Shown: piece after piece, positions 8,206-16,938 of the stretch
How positions within the stretch are numbered: position 1 is the first letter of the stretch
Layout: each line of letters begins with the position of its first letter
Origin: Chlamydiota bacterium
Lineage (GTDB): Bacteria; Chlamydiota; Chlamydiia; Chlamydiales; JAAKFR01
Assembly: GCA_021772455.1 (NCBI GenBank)
Contig: JAJFLY010000031.1
Coordinates: 1 to 59,867 of the forward strand
Direction: 5' to 3'
DNA length: 59,867 bases
Translations under genes and position numbers: made by a program
Notes under the pieces: model-generated
What the model was told of the DNA's origin: nothing
Databases searched by the model: none
The model's input: the letters and a program-made list of their open reading frames with translations, nothing else

Positions 8206-9507
8206 ATGAAAAAACTTGTTTGGTTTCGGCGCGATTTCCGATTAACTGATAATCCCGCCTTGACAGCTGCAGCTGGAGCGGGCGAGATCATTCCAGTCTT
8301 TATTTGGTCGCCCAAAGAAGAAGGGAGTTGGCAACCCGGATCTCGTAGCTGTGCATGGCTGCGCCAGACCCTTGAGGTTTTTGAGTGGCCACTCGTGATC
8401 CGCCAAGGGGCTGCTTTGCCCGTTTTGAAGGAACTTGTGAAAGAGAGTGGCGCTGATGGACTCTATTTCAACCGATGTTATGAGCCGGCACTTTTAAAAC
8501 GGGACCAAAAAATCATTGATTCTCTCGGAATTGAGGTGAAGACCTTCAATGCATCGCTCCTCGTTGAACCGTGGGAGGTGGAGACAAAGCAAGGGAAGCC
8601 ATATCAGGTCTTTACCCCTTTTTGGAAGTCAGCTTTAAAACATGGGCCATTTATTCCAAAAGGAAAGGCAAAGCCCACTTTTCCCAAAAGACTTCCTCGT
8701 TCTGAAAAGCTAGATCTGCCAGATGAACCTCTTTGCTGGGAGATCGGAGAGAAAGGGGCACATAAGCAGTTGAGACACTTTCTGAAAAGCGGACTTGCAA
8801 ACTACGATACCCTCCGCGATCGCCCCGATATGGATGGGGTTTCGTGCCTCTCACCTTATCTCCATTTTGGAGAAATTGGGCCTCGTCAAATATGGGCAGA
8901 GGCGAAAAAGAATCTTTCCTTTATCCGCCAACTTTTTTGGCGTGAGTTTGCCCACCATCTCATATACCATTTTCCAATGATACCAGATCACCCTTTGCGT
9001 GCAAATTTCGCTGAGTTTCCCTGGCTTGAAGGGGGAAAAGAGCTGAAGGCGTGGAAAGAGGGGAGGACAGGGTACCCAATTGTAGATGCGGGAATGCGTC
9101 AACTTTTAAAAGAGGGGTGGATGCATAACCGTGTCCGATTGATTGTGGCTTCATTTCTCACTAAAGATTTGTTAATCCCCTGGCAAGAAGGGGCAAAGTG
9201 GTTTTGGGAAAAGCTTGTCGATGCAGATCTGGCTAATAATACCTTAGGGTGGCAATGGACAGCAGGGTGTGGGGCTGATGCGGCGCCTTTTTTTCGAATA
9301 TTCAATCCGGTTACTCAGTCGAAGAAATTTGATCCAGATGGTGCTTATATCCGCAAATTTGTTCCAGAGCTTGCGCATCTTCCTACAAAATGGATTCATG
9401 CTCCTTGGGAGATAGGTGAGAAAATTTCGGGGTATCCACAACCCATTATTGAGCATAACTTTGCGCGTATGCGAGCACTTAAAGCATTTGAGAAGGTGAA
9501 AGTATGA
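8206..9507 (+). CDS. phrB: deoxyribodipyrimidine photolyase (class I)
   Basis: Photolyases use light and FADH- to split cyclobutane pyrimidine dimers. The N-terminal Rossmann domain begins KKLVWFRRDFRLTDNPAL. The C-terminal FAD domain has FWREFAHHLI, GYPIVDAGMRQL, GWMHNRVR and the NNTLGWQWTAGCGADAAPFF block typical of class I enzymes. The 433 residues are slightly shorter than the E. coli protein. AGGA ten bases before ATG 8206 makes this start better than GTG 8200. It overlaps the next gene by ATGA. A light-dependent enzyme in an intracellular bacterium suggests that a stage or host is exposed to light. Confidence 0.93.
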   Translation: MKKLVWFRRDFRLTDNPALTAAAGAGEIIPVFIWSPKEEGSWQPGSRSCAWLRQTLEVFEWPLVIRQGAALPVLKELVKESGADGLYFNRCYEPALLKRDQKIIDSLGIEVKTFNASLLVEPWEVETKQGKPYQVFTPFWKSALKHGPFIPKGKAKPTFPKRLPRSEKLDLPDEPLCWEIGEKGAHKQLRHFLKSGLANYDTLRDRPDMDGVSCLSPYLHFGEIGPRQIWAEAKKNLSFIRQLFWREFAHHLIYHFPMIPDHPLRANFAEFPWLEGGKELKAWKEGRTGYPIVDAGMRQLLKEGWMHNRVRLIVASFLTKDLLIPWQEGAKWFWEKLVDADLANNTLGWQWTAGCGADAAPFFRIFNPVTQSKKFDPDGAYIRKFVPELAHLPTKWIHAPWEIGEKISGYPQPIIEHNFARMRALKAFEKVKV

Positions 9508-10394
9508 AAATTGTCATTACAGGAAGCAGCGGATTTGTCGGCTCGCATCTCGTCTCTTTTTTTAAGGGAAGGGGGGACACGCTCATCTTGCTATCCCGCA
9601 CTCCCAATGAGGGAGAGCACTTTTGGGATCCTGATACCAAACAGATCGACCCCTCCATCTTAGAGGGAGTCGATGTCGTGATCAATCTTGCCGGCGAGAA
9701 TATCTTGGGTCGCTGGAATCAAAAAAAAATGGATCTCATCCGTCAAAGTCGCTTCACTTCAACACAATTTCTCTGTGAGACGCTTATTAGTGCAAAGGCG
9801 CTGCCACGCCTCTATCTTAACGCTTCAGCAATCGGGTATTATGGAGATCGCGGAGAGGAAGTTCTGACCGAAGAGAGCCAATCGGGACACGGTTTTTTAG
9901 CCGAAGTGTGTCGTGAATGGGAGGTTATTCCTAACTCCCTGGCACAGAACGGGGTACGTGTCGCTTGTATGCGCTTTGGACTTGTTCTCGGTGAGGACGG
10001 AGGAGCCTTAAAATTGATGATAAAACCCTTTAAAATGGGGATGGGTGGCTCGCTTGGAAAAGGGGCCCAGATCATGAGTTGGATTGCGATCGATGATGTG
10101 GTCAGCGCTGTTGATTTTGTGATCGAACATGAAGAGGTTTCTGGCCCTGTTAACTTTACCGCTCCAGCGCCTCTTTCCAATCTCGAATTTACAAAAATTC
10201 TTGCTAGTCTTTTGAACAAACCGGCGCCTATGCCCATTCCAAAATTTGCCCTAGGGATGATCTTTGGATCTGGTGCCGAGGTTTTTCTCTCGAGTACCTA
10301 TGTCCATCCAGAGCGCCTCTTAAAAAGTGGCTTTCATTTTCAATACACCGATTTAGAGACGTGTCTCAAAAAATATTTGGAAATAAATCCCTAA
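9504..10394 (+). CDS. NAD(P)-dependent epimerase-like protein, YfcH/SDR39U1 family
   Basis: This is an extended short-chain dehydrogenase of the TIGR01777 group. The nucleotide motif is ITGSSGFVGSHL at the N-terminus, then INLAGENIL, the family's NASAIGYYGDRG (catalytic Tyr region), and a DUF1731-like C-terminal tail (VHPERLLKSGF). The physiological substrate of this family is not firmly known. Its start overlaps the photolyase stop by four bases (ATGA), so the two are co-translated; this pairing may only reflect operon packing. Confidence 0.88.
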   Translation: MKIVITGSSGFVGSHLVSFFKGRGDTLILLSRTPNEGEHFWDPDTKQIDPSILEGVDVVINLAGENILGRWNQKKMDLIRQSRFTSTQFLCETLISAKALPRLYLNASAIGYYGDRGEEVLTEESQSGHGFLAEVCREWEVIPNSLAQNGVRVACMRFGLVLGEDGGALKLMIKPFKMGMGGSLGKGAQIMSWIAIDDVVSAVDFVIEHEEVSGPVNFTAPAPLSNLEFTKILASLLNKPAPMPIPKFALGMIFGSGAEVFLSSTYVHPERLLKSGFHFQYTDLETCLKKYLEINP

Positions 10395-10440
10395 AGCATG
10401 TAGTTCTTAATACAAAGAATATTTCTATTATGGAGGAAGG

Positions 10441-10665
10441 ATGAGAGTTTTACACTGGATTGCATTGTTATTAGTGATTGTGGGAGCCTTGAACTGGGGA
10501 ATGTGGGGCTTTTTCCAAGTCGACGTTATTTCCGCGATTTTTGATGGGCCAAGTACTGCGCTTAGCCGTATCATTTATGCGCTTGTTGGTTTAGCAGGAA
10601 TTTGGTGCTTCTCGTTCTTTAAAATTCTTGCGTGCTGCGATATCAGCAGCTGCAAGAAGAAGTAA
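10441..10665 (+). CDS. DUF378 small membrane protein
   Basis: The 74-residue protein matches the DUF378 pattern: first helix with ALNWGMWGFF, then a short loop with the D-V-I-S-A-I-F motif, and a second helix IIYALVGLAGIWC. Function of the family is unknown. A strong ribosome site (GGAGGAAGG) lies just upstream. It ends in a good hairpin terminator at 10674-10697. Confidence 0.85.
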   Translation: MRVLHWIALLLVIVGALNWGMWGFFQVDVISAIFDGPSTALSRIIYALVGLAGIWCFSFFKILACCDISSCKKK

Positions 10666-10673
10666 CAATATAG

Positions 10674-10697
10674 CGGGGCGCTTAAACGAGCGCCTCG
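10674..10697 (+). terminator. hairpin terminator after the DUF378 gene
   Basis: CGGGGCGCT (10674-10682) pairs with AGCGCCTCG (10689-10697), nine pairs with one G-T wobble and a 6-base loop, followed by TTTATT. It sits 9 bp after the DUF378 stop and overlaps the last codons of the convergent gene at 10682. Confidence 0.7.
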
Positions 10698-10933
10698 TTT
10701 ATTCTATAGCCTGGCCGAGCGTGTTGCTCATCGAGACTTCTTCTGATGATCGTCAAGATTGAGCCAAACACAAGGCATGAAATTCCAAAAAAGACACAAA
10801 AATTCCTAGTATTTGAGCTGAGGCTTGTCACTGCCACACCTGTTATAAGCGTAACGCTTCCGGTTGCTAGCAAGCCGTTATGCACCGTTGCATCGCGGTA
10901 CCATTGAGGAGCATTTTCAATTGGAGGTGACAT
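10682..10933 (-). CDS. Inc-like small membrane protein (83 aa)
   Basis: Two adjacent hydrophobic segments (about residues 20-40 and 45-64) with a very short loop form the bilobed profile used to predict chlamydial Inc proteins; both ends are hydrophilic. No known domain. It begins 6 bp after the gene at 10940, so they are probably one operon. Its second half (FGISCLVFGSILTIIRR) resembles part of the short frame at 11945-12106, hinting at local duplication. Confidence 0.6.
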   Translation of the reverse strand: MSPPIENAPQWYRDATVHNGLLATGSVTLITGVAVTSLSSNTRNFCVFFGISCLVFGSILTIIRRSLDEQHARPGYRINEALV

Positions 10934-10939
10934 AGCAGC

Positions 10940-11893
10940 TTAATCCGAGTAGTGTTCAGTGACGTTAGTTAAATCATTAGCCCATATGTACTCTATGGCC
11001 TCACCCCGTGTGTCAAAGCATGCCTTAGGATCAAACGTGTTGCTGACAAGTAAATGAGACCCGCCAGATTCAAAAATAACACACTCATTCTCACCGAGAG
11101 TTCGTTGGTACTTTTGCTGCAATTCGGTACGTTTCTTGTCCTGCGTCCTTTTTATTTCTCCTAAATCCGTGTAGCCCTTTACTCCTTCCCCCTGTTGATT
11201 ATGAGATTCTCTAAAGTATAGCACCTCACCATGTGGATAGCGTACAGCATAGACAGGACCTAGATTTGATCCTTCTTCAGGATTTAATATGCAACTGAAG
11301 CACTCGTCGGGTTTAAGAGTAAGGCTTTGAAGTTCAGATAGATTATAAAGTCCTTCGACCTGGGATACATCAAATATGCAATCATTACGATTAGTGTATC
11401 CAAGCTTTATAAGTTGGGTGTTCATGTCTGAGAATGTTTTGAAAGCATAGATTCTTGCCTCACCTTCAGGGCTTTTGCAAAAGAATCCCCAGATAGCTGG
11501 ACGTCCCGTATTTGAATCAGGCTGTTGAAGTGCTAGATTGAATCGCGAGAACTCTTTTGGTTCAAGTGTTGTAACTTTTTCGTGCCACACAGTTGGATCA
11601 ATCCATTGGTTGATCTGTTCTTGGGTATACTGTTTGTTGTAGTAGGTGTTTGTTAACTTGATAACCCGGGCAGCATTGAAAAAAAGTATGGCGCCTCCAG
11701 CTGCGGTGCAGATGTAAATTGGGATCGACCCAATTGGAAGGGTGACGACACTTAAAGCTCCTAAAGTTCCCCCAATTAGCAAAATGGCCGCAAGAGCGGT
11801 TGTGGTGATGAGCAAAGCTCCTTGCTTTTTCGTGCAGAAGCTTATTTGAGCTCTTGAGGGATCTGGAATGGGTTGTTGGTTTGAAACTGGCAT
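10940..11893 (-). CDS. Inc-like membrane protein (317 aa)
   Basis: After a 24-residue polar N-terminus there are two long hydrophobic segments (about 25-48 and 55-77) split by a few residues, then a 240-residue hydrophilic domain with no membrane segment. This is the Inc layout: both ends facing the host cytosol, a hairpin in the inclusion membrane. The soluble part matches no family I know; it has repeated references to tyrosine/acid motifs but no catalytic signature. The AT-rich composition differs from neighbouring core genes. Secretion is inferred, not shown. Confidence 0.65.
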   Translation of the reverse strand: MPVSNQQPIPDPSRAQISFCTKKQGALLITTTALAAILLIGGTLGALSVVTLPIGSIPIYICTAAGGAILFFNAARVIKLTNTYYNKQYTQEQINQWIDPTVWHEKVTTLEPKEFSRFNLALQQPDSNTGRPAIWGFFCKSPEGEARIYAFKTFSDMNTQLIKLGYTNRNDCIFDVSQVEGLYNLSELQSLTLKPDECFSCILNPEEGSNLGPVYAVRYPHGEVLYFRESHNQQGEGVKGYTDLGEIKRTQDKKRTELQQKYQRTLGENECVIFESGGSHLLVSNTFDPKACFDTRGEAIEYIWANDLTNVTEHYSD

Positions 11894-11944
11894 AAAATGC
11901 GACCTTATAAAATTTTTGAGGATAAGTTTATTAAAATATACTTT

Positions 11945-12106
11945 CTAAGTACTGCCTAATATACGCTCGCTTGAGGGATTGGACTCTTCCTGTTTTTTTT
12001 TGAGAATTGTCATGATCAATCCTGTTGCGAGGATAGAAATTCCAATATTCGTATAAATAGCTCCAATAATAAAAAACCATTTAAATAGTTGTTTTAATAC
12101 ATACAT
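11945..12106 (-). CDS. candidate 53-residue Inc-like membrane peptide or remnant
   Basis: ATG 12106 opens a 53-residue frame (start MYVLKQLFKW) with two hydrophobic segments (about residues 9-18 and 20-34) followed by a basic and polar tail (KKKQEESNPSSE). No clear ribosome site precedes it. The stretch NIGISILATGLIMTILKK is similar to the second half of the 83-residue protein at 10682, so this may be a shrunken paralogue. It fills most of the gap between 11894 and 12133. Confidence 0.4.
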   Translation of the reverse strand: MYVLKQLFKWFFIIGAIYTNIGISILATGLIMTILKKKQEESNPSSERILGST

Positions 12107-12133
12107 TATACATAAATATTTTATTTAATGCAA

Positions 12134-13042
12134 TTAAAAACTAGCGATAGCGCTCGCACCTGCGTATAAAGATCCGTTAAATTTGTAGTGGTGGGCATTG
12201 TTGTTATGACGATCGGTGATTTTTAGATCTCCATCAAAGGTAGTGCCGGCAAACCCTTTCAAAATCGCCCACTTGAAGGGGGTGAAGATGAGGTCGAGCT
12301 CGGCGCCTGAGGTGCAGTATTCAAATATTCCTTTAGGGTTTATCTCGTCGCTGTTGACTCGGTGGCGGTTGCGTAGAAAGCGGATCGAGCCTGCCACGGT
12401 CCAGCATTTGGACCAGTCGTATTCGATTGCAATGTTGATGGGGTAGATGGCGTTAATCCGCACTTTATCCCATGGGGTGAAGCTAAGTCCGAAAATGGGC
12501 CACACTTTCTCTTTATTGAGTCCCACTTCAAGGATGAGCCCAAAGTCGAGTTCCAACCATTTGCAAAAGTCGTATTTTCCCCACAAGACACCTTGATAGA
12601 GGGTGTAGTCGTTAAAGCCAAAATCTTCAAAGTCTAGGAATGCAGCGAGGGTGAGTGTCCAGGTCCAGTCTGGAAATGATTTTGAAAAGGCGCCGATGGA
12701 AAAGTTGGCGTAGTTGAAATTAGTCTCGGAAAATTCGGGGTTTTGATCCATATCGACCTCGGTTCCAACCCACCCTGCTCCGAAAATAAATCCGAAATAT
12801 TCGCTGCAGGGGAGAGTGAAGGCAAGGGCGGCATCAGCTTGGGTGTAGCGGAGTTTGCGTCCTTCGAGGCCAGGAGAGCGGAAGGAGGTTTCTTGAACGT
12901 CGACATACTGTCCACTTAGGGAAAAGGGGTAGAAGGGTGGGGGGGAGTTTTCGACACCAAAGAGGGGGTAGTCGCCGGTATACTCATCTTCAGCGCATAA
13001 GAAAATTGGGAAGAGAACAAGGGTAAGCAGTAGATATCTCAT
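12134..13042 (-). CDS. outer-membrane beta-barrel protein of unknown function (302 aa)
   Basis: A signal peptide (residues 1-17, cleaved near LCA/ED) precedes a series of alternating amphipathic strands rich in Trp, Tyr and Phe (for example WTWTLTLAAFLDFEDFG), and the chain ends in Phe (SAIASF). All this fits an outer-membrane barrel inserted by the BAM machinery. It overlaps the upstream gene by ATGA, and that gene overlaps rnhC the same way, so the barrel is probably the last gene of an rnhC operon. The substrate or role is unknown. Confidence 0.7.
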   Translation of the reverse strand: MRYLLLTLVLFPIFLCAEDEYTGDYPLFGVENSPPPFYPFSLSGQYVDVQETSFRSPGLEGRKLRYTQADAALAFTLPCSEYFGFIFGAGWVGTEVDMDQNPEFSETNFNYANFSIGAFSKSFPDWTWTLTLAAFLDFEDFGFNDYTLYQGVLWGKYDFCKWLELDFGLILEVGLNKEKVWPIFGLSFTPWDKVRINAIYPINIAIEYDWSKCWTVAGSIRFLRNRHRVNSDEINPKGIFEYCTSGAELDLIFTPFKWAILKGFAGTTFDGDLKITDRHNNNAHHYKFNGSLYAGASAIASF

Positions 13043-13437
13043 TTGTTGTACGCAAGCTCCAGAAGGATTTTTAAATCTTTGGGTTGGTGAATCTGTATAT
13101 AGTGTGAATTGACTTTGAAAAGCGAAAGGTCATAAGCAGCAGGGATGAGCTCCAGGGGATCTTCCTTATTGAAGTGATAGATCAAAATGGACTCAATTGT
13201 GCCAGGTTTATACGAGGACTTTGGCGCGCGCACTTTTTTGGATTTATTGAGTATGGTGAGGAGTTCTTGTTGTTGTGTGTAATTGAGTGTGTAGGTCAGC
13301 CCACCTGCAACAAGAGCGCTTCCACGCACGTTCCTCTTCCATCCATCAATGCGCCTTGCCTGTGTGCCTAGATAAAGGTAGGAGCCACTGACTAATAGAA
13401 AAACGGCGATGACAATAGCTAGGGTGATGTTTTTCAT
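13039..13437 (-). CDS. membrane-anchored protein of unknown function (132 aa)
   Basis: One N-terminal hydrophobic segment (residues 4-26, an anchor or uncleaved signal) precedes about 105 hydrophilic residues with basic patches (KSKKVRAPKSSYK). No family recognised. ATGA overlaps at both ends tie it to rnhC upstream and the beta-barrel gene downstream. Being placed with a barrel protein, it might be a periplasmic partner, but that is only an inference from position. Confidence 0.65.
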   Translation of the reverse strand: MKNITLAIVIAVFLLVSGSYLYLGTQARRIDGWKRNVRGSALVAGGLTYTLNYTQQQELLTILNKSKKVRAPKSSYKPGTIESILIYHFNKEDPLELIPAAYDLSLFKVNSHYIQIHQPKDLKILLELAYNK

Positions 13438-14318
13438 TCTAAGATTGTTTGGGTCGTCTTAAAGTGTAATTTACCAACGCTTTCTAAAATTTGTTCTCCA
13501 TGCTGCGCTACGAGCTGCTTGCCTGATGCAATCGTCATCTTGCTCGCCCCTTTCGGCAGTTTGTGGCTCACCTCTTTCTCCAAATCGGCCAAACCTTCTA
13601 CAAAAGCAGCGCGTGCAAGGATGGAGGCCGCTGCGACAACTAGATCGCGCTCACCTTGGGTCCTTTGAATTAACTGCACGCTTTGCCCTTTCTGTCTAAG
13701 TGCATTTTCTACAACATGTTCGGCAGCGAATTGGTCAATCACAACGCGGTCGCAACCCGTTTTTTGGAGCATGTTTTCAATGACTGTCGCATGTCCCCAA
13801 CCAAGTAGCAAGTTGAGATTGCCAAATTTCTTATATAATTCGTTGTACCGCTTTGGTCCTATACGGACAAGGTGAAAGGGGTATTTTTTCCGGATTTTTT
13901 CGGCGATTTTTAGAATTTGTTCGTCTTTTAACCGTTTGGAGTCTTTGACGCCGATCTTTTCGAGTTCGGGGATTCCTTCTTCATCGGCAAATACGCCGGC
14001 AATGCAAAGGGGGCCGAAGAAATCGCCTTTTCCCGATTCGTCAACGCCGATATGGGGCGCGGTATCCTGTGTGAGCTCGACCTTATAGCCGAAATCGAAG
14101 GTGCCGAGTATTTCGGGCTCGAGAAAAAATTCGATAAACTCTTTCATCTCACTCCCTTGCACAACGAGCTTACCCGATGTGTAGAGTGTGCAGGAGACAC
14201 CTTTTTTCTTTCCTTGAAAGAGGGTGTAGGGAGGGGTGGAGAGTGCGAACCCTCGATCCTCGAGTCCACGTCGTAGTTTTTCGGTTAGTGCAAGATCAAA
14301 CTGTAGGACATAGGTCAT
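13434..14318 (-). CDS. rnhC: ribonuclease HIII
   Basis: RNase HIII cuts the RNA strand of RNA/DNA hybrids. The N-terminal roughly 80 residues form the substrate-binding (TBP-like) domain that distinguishes HIII from HII. The catalytic domain starts at HIGVDESGKGDFFGP with the D93-E94 pair, followed by GVKDSKRL and the later acidic residues (VVIDQFAAE). Length (294) is normal. It is the first gene of a three-gene minus-strand run with 4-bp overlaps. Confidence 0.93.
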   Translation of the reverse strand: MTYVLQFDLALTEKLRRGLEDRGFALSTPPYTLFQGKKKGVSCTLYTSGKLVVQGSEMKEFIEFFLEPEILGTFDFGYKVELTQDTAPHIGVDESGKGDFFGPLCIAGVFADEEGIPELEKIGVKDSKRLKDEQILKIAEKIRKKYPFHLVRIGPKRYNELYKKFGNLNLLLGWGHATVIENMLQKTGCDRVVIDQFAAEHVVENALRQKGQSVQLIQRTQGERDLVVAAASILARAAFVEGLADLEKEVSHKLPKGASKMTIASGKQLVAQHGEQILESVGKLHFKTTQTILE

Positions 14319-14354
14319 GGCATCATTCTTGCATTAGAATCGAAAATACACAAT

Positions 14355-15776
14355 ATGAAATACTATTTTTTGCCACTACTTTTTCTGTTATCGGGCTGTT
14401 TCCCCCATTGTTATCGGGGACGCCCTTTGAATCTCGAGTGTACCGATCTTGCGCCTCAGGTGCAGGAGGGTTTTGAGAGTGGATCGGTATGCAAAGGGGA
14501 GTATCCCGATGAAAAGTGGTGGACATTTTTCCAAGATCCTCAGCTCGATTGTCTTATTGAGCTAAGCCTTGCCAACCATCCCGATATCAAAATCGCCGAA
14601 GCGCGTATTATGATGGCGCAGGAAGAGGCTTTGGAAGCGCGGTCGAGATTTTTACCCCACTTTTTCTTGTTTGGAGACCTTACTCGTGAAAAGCTTAGTA
14701 AATTTGGTTCACGAACTCAAGGAACGGCAACGCTCCAGTACATTACAGAAGCGACAACTCTATTAAGCTCCGCATCTTATGAGCTCGACATCTGGAAAAA
14801 GAATCGCAATACCTATGATGCGACCATTGATGAAATGATTGCTCAGGTCGCCGATTTTGATCAGGCGCGCCTCGTGCTCTCCACAACAATTGCCTCGGTC
14901 TACTTCGATCTGCAATATAATCTCGATCTGCTGCGCATCGTAAATGAGCGTCTTAAAGCGCGCGAAGAGCTCTATGCTCTTTTATTACAGCGATTCAATA
15001 ATGGTGTGATCGCACAATTTGAACTTTATGAGACAGATACCGAAGTGCAAATGATTCGCGATCAGGCCTTTCAGCTCGAAGGATTTATTGGAATCGATCG
15101 CCATGCATTGGCAGCTCTCATTGGAAACGCTGCGTGCACCGACTTGGTTGTCGAGCCAGCAGCCGTTTTTGAGACGCCGTTGCCCCTTCCCTGCTCCCTA
15201 TCGATCGATTTACTTGCCCGTCGCCCCGATATCAATGCCCAGAGGTGGCGTGTCCAGGCTTCCAGTTTAATGGTAAAGGTTGCTAAAGCTCAGTTTTTCC
15301 CTGAAATCGATTTGTTGGGTTATGTTGGATTTGGGTCGTTTAAATTAGCTGAAATGTTCAAAAAGCCGACACTCACATGGGTCGCCGAAGCGGTTGGAAA
15401 GCTTCCGATTTTTACAGCGGGTAAACTCGATGCGCAGTTAGGAATTAGTCGCGAAACACTTGAGATCGCGGTTGAAACGTATAACCAGCTCGTTTTAAAC
15501 GCTGTGCAAGAGGTGAGTGATGCTTTAACAGGCTTGAAGACGGCCGATAGACGCATTGATGCGCTCCAAAAGGCGATCACCGACTCTAAGTCTCTTTATG
15601 CACTCACTTATGACCGTTTTGTTAACAACATAGATGATCGGATTGCCGTTCTAAATGCTGTTGAAAATGTCCTTGTGCAAGAAGAGCTTGAGACGGCTGT
15701 TCAACTCGAGCGTTTTCAATCAGCCGTTTCCTTAATCAAAGCAATTGGAGGAGGATACAATGACAGCTCCTACTAG
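14355..15776 (+). CDS. TolC-like outer-membrane efflux lipoprotein (NodT family)
   Basis: The 473-residue protein has a lipoprotein signal (LLFLLSGC; lipidated Cys at 16) and two repeats of the outer-membrane efflux fold: alpha-helical barrel segments (IAEARIMMAQEEALEARS) and the IDLLARRPDI linker typical of NodT-type proteins. It forms the outer duct of a tripartite pump with the next two genes. It overlaps the adaptor start by 17 bp. The system is complete within this operon, so it need not borrow a TolC from elsewhere. Confidence 0.9.
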   Translation: MKYYFLPLLFLLSGCFPHCYRGRPLNLECTDLAPQVQEGFESGSVCKGEYPDEKWWTFFQDPQLDCLIELSLANHPDIKIAEARIMMAQEEALEARSRFLPHFFLFGDLTREKLSKFGSRTQGTATLQYITEATTLLSSASYELDIWKKNRNTYDATIDEMIAQVADFDQARLVLSTTIASVYFDLQYNLDLLRIVNERLKAREELYALLLQRFNNGVIAQFELYETDTEVQMIRDQAFQLEGFIGIDRHALAALIGNAACTDLVVEPAAVFETPLPLPCSLSIDLLARRPDINAQRWRVQASSLMVKVAKAQFFPEIDLLGYVGFGSFKLAEMFKKPTLTWVAEAVGKLPIFTAGKLDAQLGISRETLEIAVETYNQLVLNAVQEVSDALTGLKTADRRIDALQKAITDSKSLYALTYDRFVNNIDDRIAVLNAVENVLVQEELETAVQLERFQSAVSLIKAIGGGYNDSSY

Positions 15777-16938
15777 CAATAATGGGAATAACCACAAAAA
15801 ACGGAATCTCTGGCTGATTGCACTTGCTGTGATTTTTCTTGTTGCAGGGCTCGTGTGGCTCCTCTACTGGATTTTTATCGGACGTTTCTATGTTTATACG
15901 GAAGATGCGTATGTCCATGGCAACGAGGTAATGTTAACTCCACAAGTGAGCGCGGGCGTGAAGGCGATCTATGCTGATGAGACCGATTTGGTGGAGAAAG
16001 GGCAGCTCGTTGTTGAGCTCGACCGTTCGGATCATCTAATCGCTTTAGAAGAGGTGCAAAACATGTTGGCAGCGACTGTTCGAGAGGTTGTCGCCATGTT
16101 TCAGGATGTTGGGGCAAAAGAGGCCGAAGTTAAGCTCCGCGCTGCCGAGCTATCCCAAGCAGAGCTCGATTTGAAGCACCGCGAGCCCCTTGTTGAACCG
16201 GGCGCTGTCTCTGTTGAAGAGTTCGAAATTTATCAAACCGATTTCCTCGTTGCCGCTGCCAACCTCTCATTGGCCGAAAAGCAATTAGAAATGGCTCAGG
16301 CGCTTGTCGAGGGGACGACGGTCGAGACCCACCCACTTGTTCAGGAGCAAGTATGGGCTGTGCGCCAAAGTTACTTAAACATTATCCGCTGCCAAATTTG
16401 GGCTCCTGCAAGTGGCTATATCGCAAAACGCTCCGTCCAAGTTGGTGACCAAGTGGCCGCTGGAGATACTCTCCTTTTTATTGTCCCTCTTGAGGATATT
16501 TGGATCGAGGCGAACTACAAAGAGACCCATTTAAGTAATGTGCGCATCGGACAGCCCGTTGAATATACCGCCGATCTTTACGGGGGCGGGGTGAAATTCC
16601 ATGGAAAAGTTGTCGGTTTTCAGCCGGGAAGTGGCAATGCATTTGCTCTGCTTCCTCCTGAAAATGCTTCTGGAAACTGGATCAAGATCATTCAGCGCGT
16701 TCCTGTTCGAATCAGCATCGACCCGGACGAAATTCGCCGCCATCCACTCCTGTTAGGCCTTTCAATGCGCACACATGTCGATATCCACGATACGAATGGA
16801 AAAATGCTTGCGCTCGAGCCGACATGCAAGCCACTCTATACCACTACAATCTATGCTAAGCAGATCGAACAAATGAAAGAGATCGATCCGATTATCGCAG
16901 AGATTATCAAACAAAACAGTCAAGTTGAAGATGATTAG
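15760..16938 (+). CDS. emrA: EmrA-type membrane-fusion adaptor
   Basis: This is the periplasmic adaptor of a tripartite drug-efflux pump. About 30 N-terminal residues precede a single membrane helix (LWLIALAVIFLVAGLVWLLYW). A lipoyl-like half-motif (EDAYVHGNEVMLTPQVSAGV) follows, then a coiled-coil hairpin (about residues 85-200), the second lipoyl half (IWAPASGYIAKRSVQVGDQV) and a beta-barrel domain. GGAGGAGG directly upstream supports ATG 15760. The stop overlaps the start of the transporter gene. Confidence 0.92.
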   Translation: MTAPTSNNGNNHKKRNLWLIALAVIFLVAGLVWLLYWIFIGRFYVYTEDAYVHGNEVMLTPQVSAGVKAIYADETDLVEKGQLVVELDRSDHLIALEEVQNMLAATVREVVAMFQDVGAKEAEVKLRAAELSQAELDLKHREPLVEPGAVSVEEFEIYQTDFLVAAANLSLAEKQLEMAQALVEGTTVETHPLVQEQVWAVRQSYLNIIRCQIWAPASGYIAKRSVQVGDQVAAGDTLLFIVPLEDIWIEANYKETHLSNVRIGQPVEYTADLYGGGVKFHGKVVGFQPGSGNAFALLPPENASGNWIKIIQRVPVRISIDPDEIRRHPLLLGLSMRTHVDIHDTNGKMLALEPTCKPLYTTTIYAKQIEQMKEIDPIIAEIIKQNSQVEDD

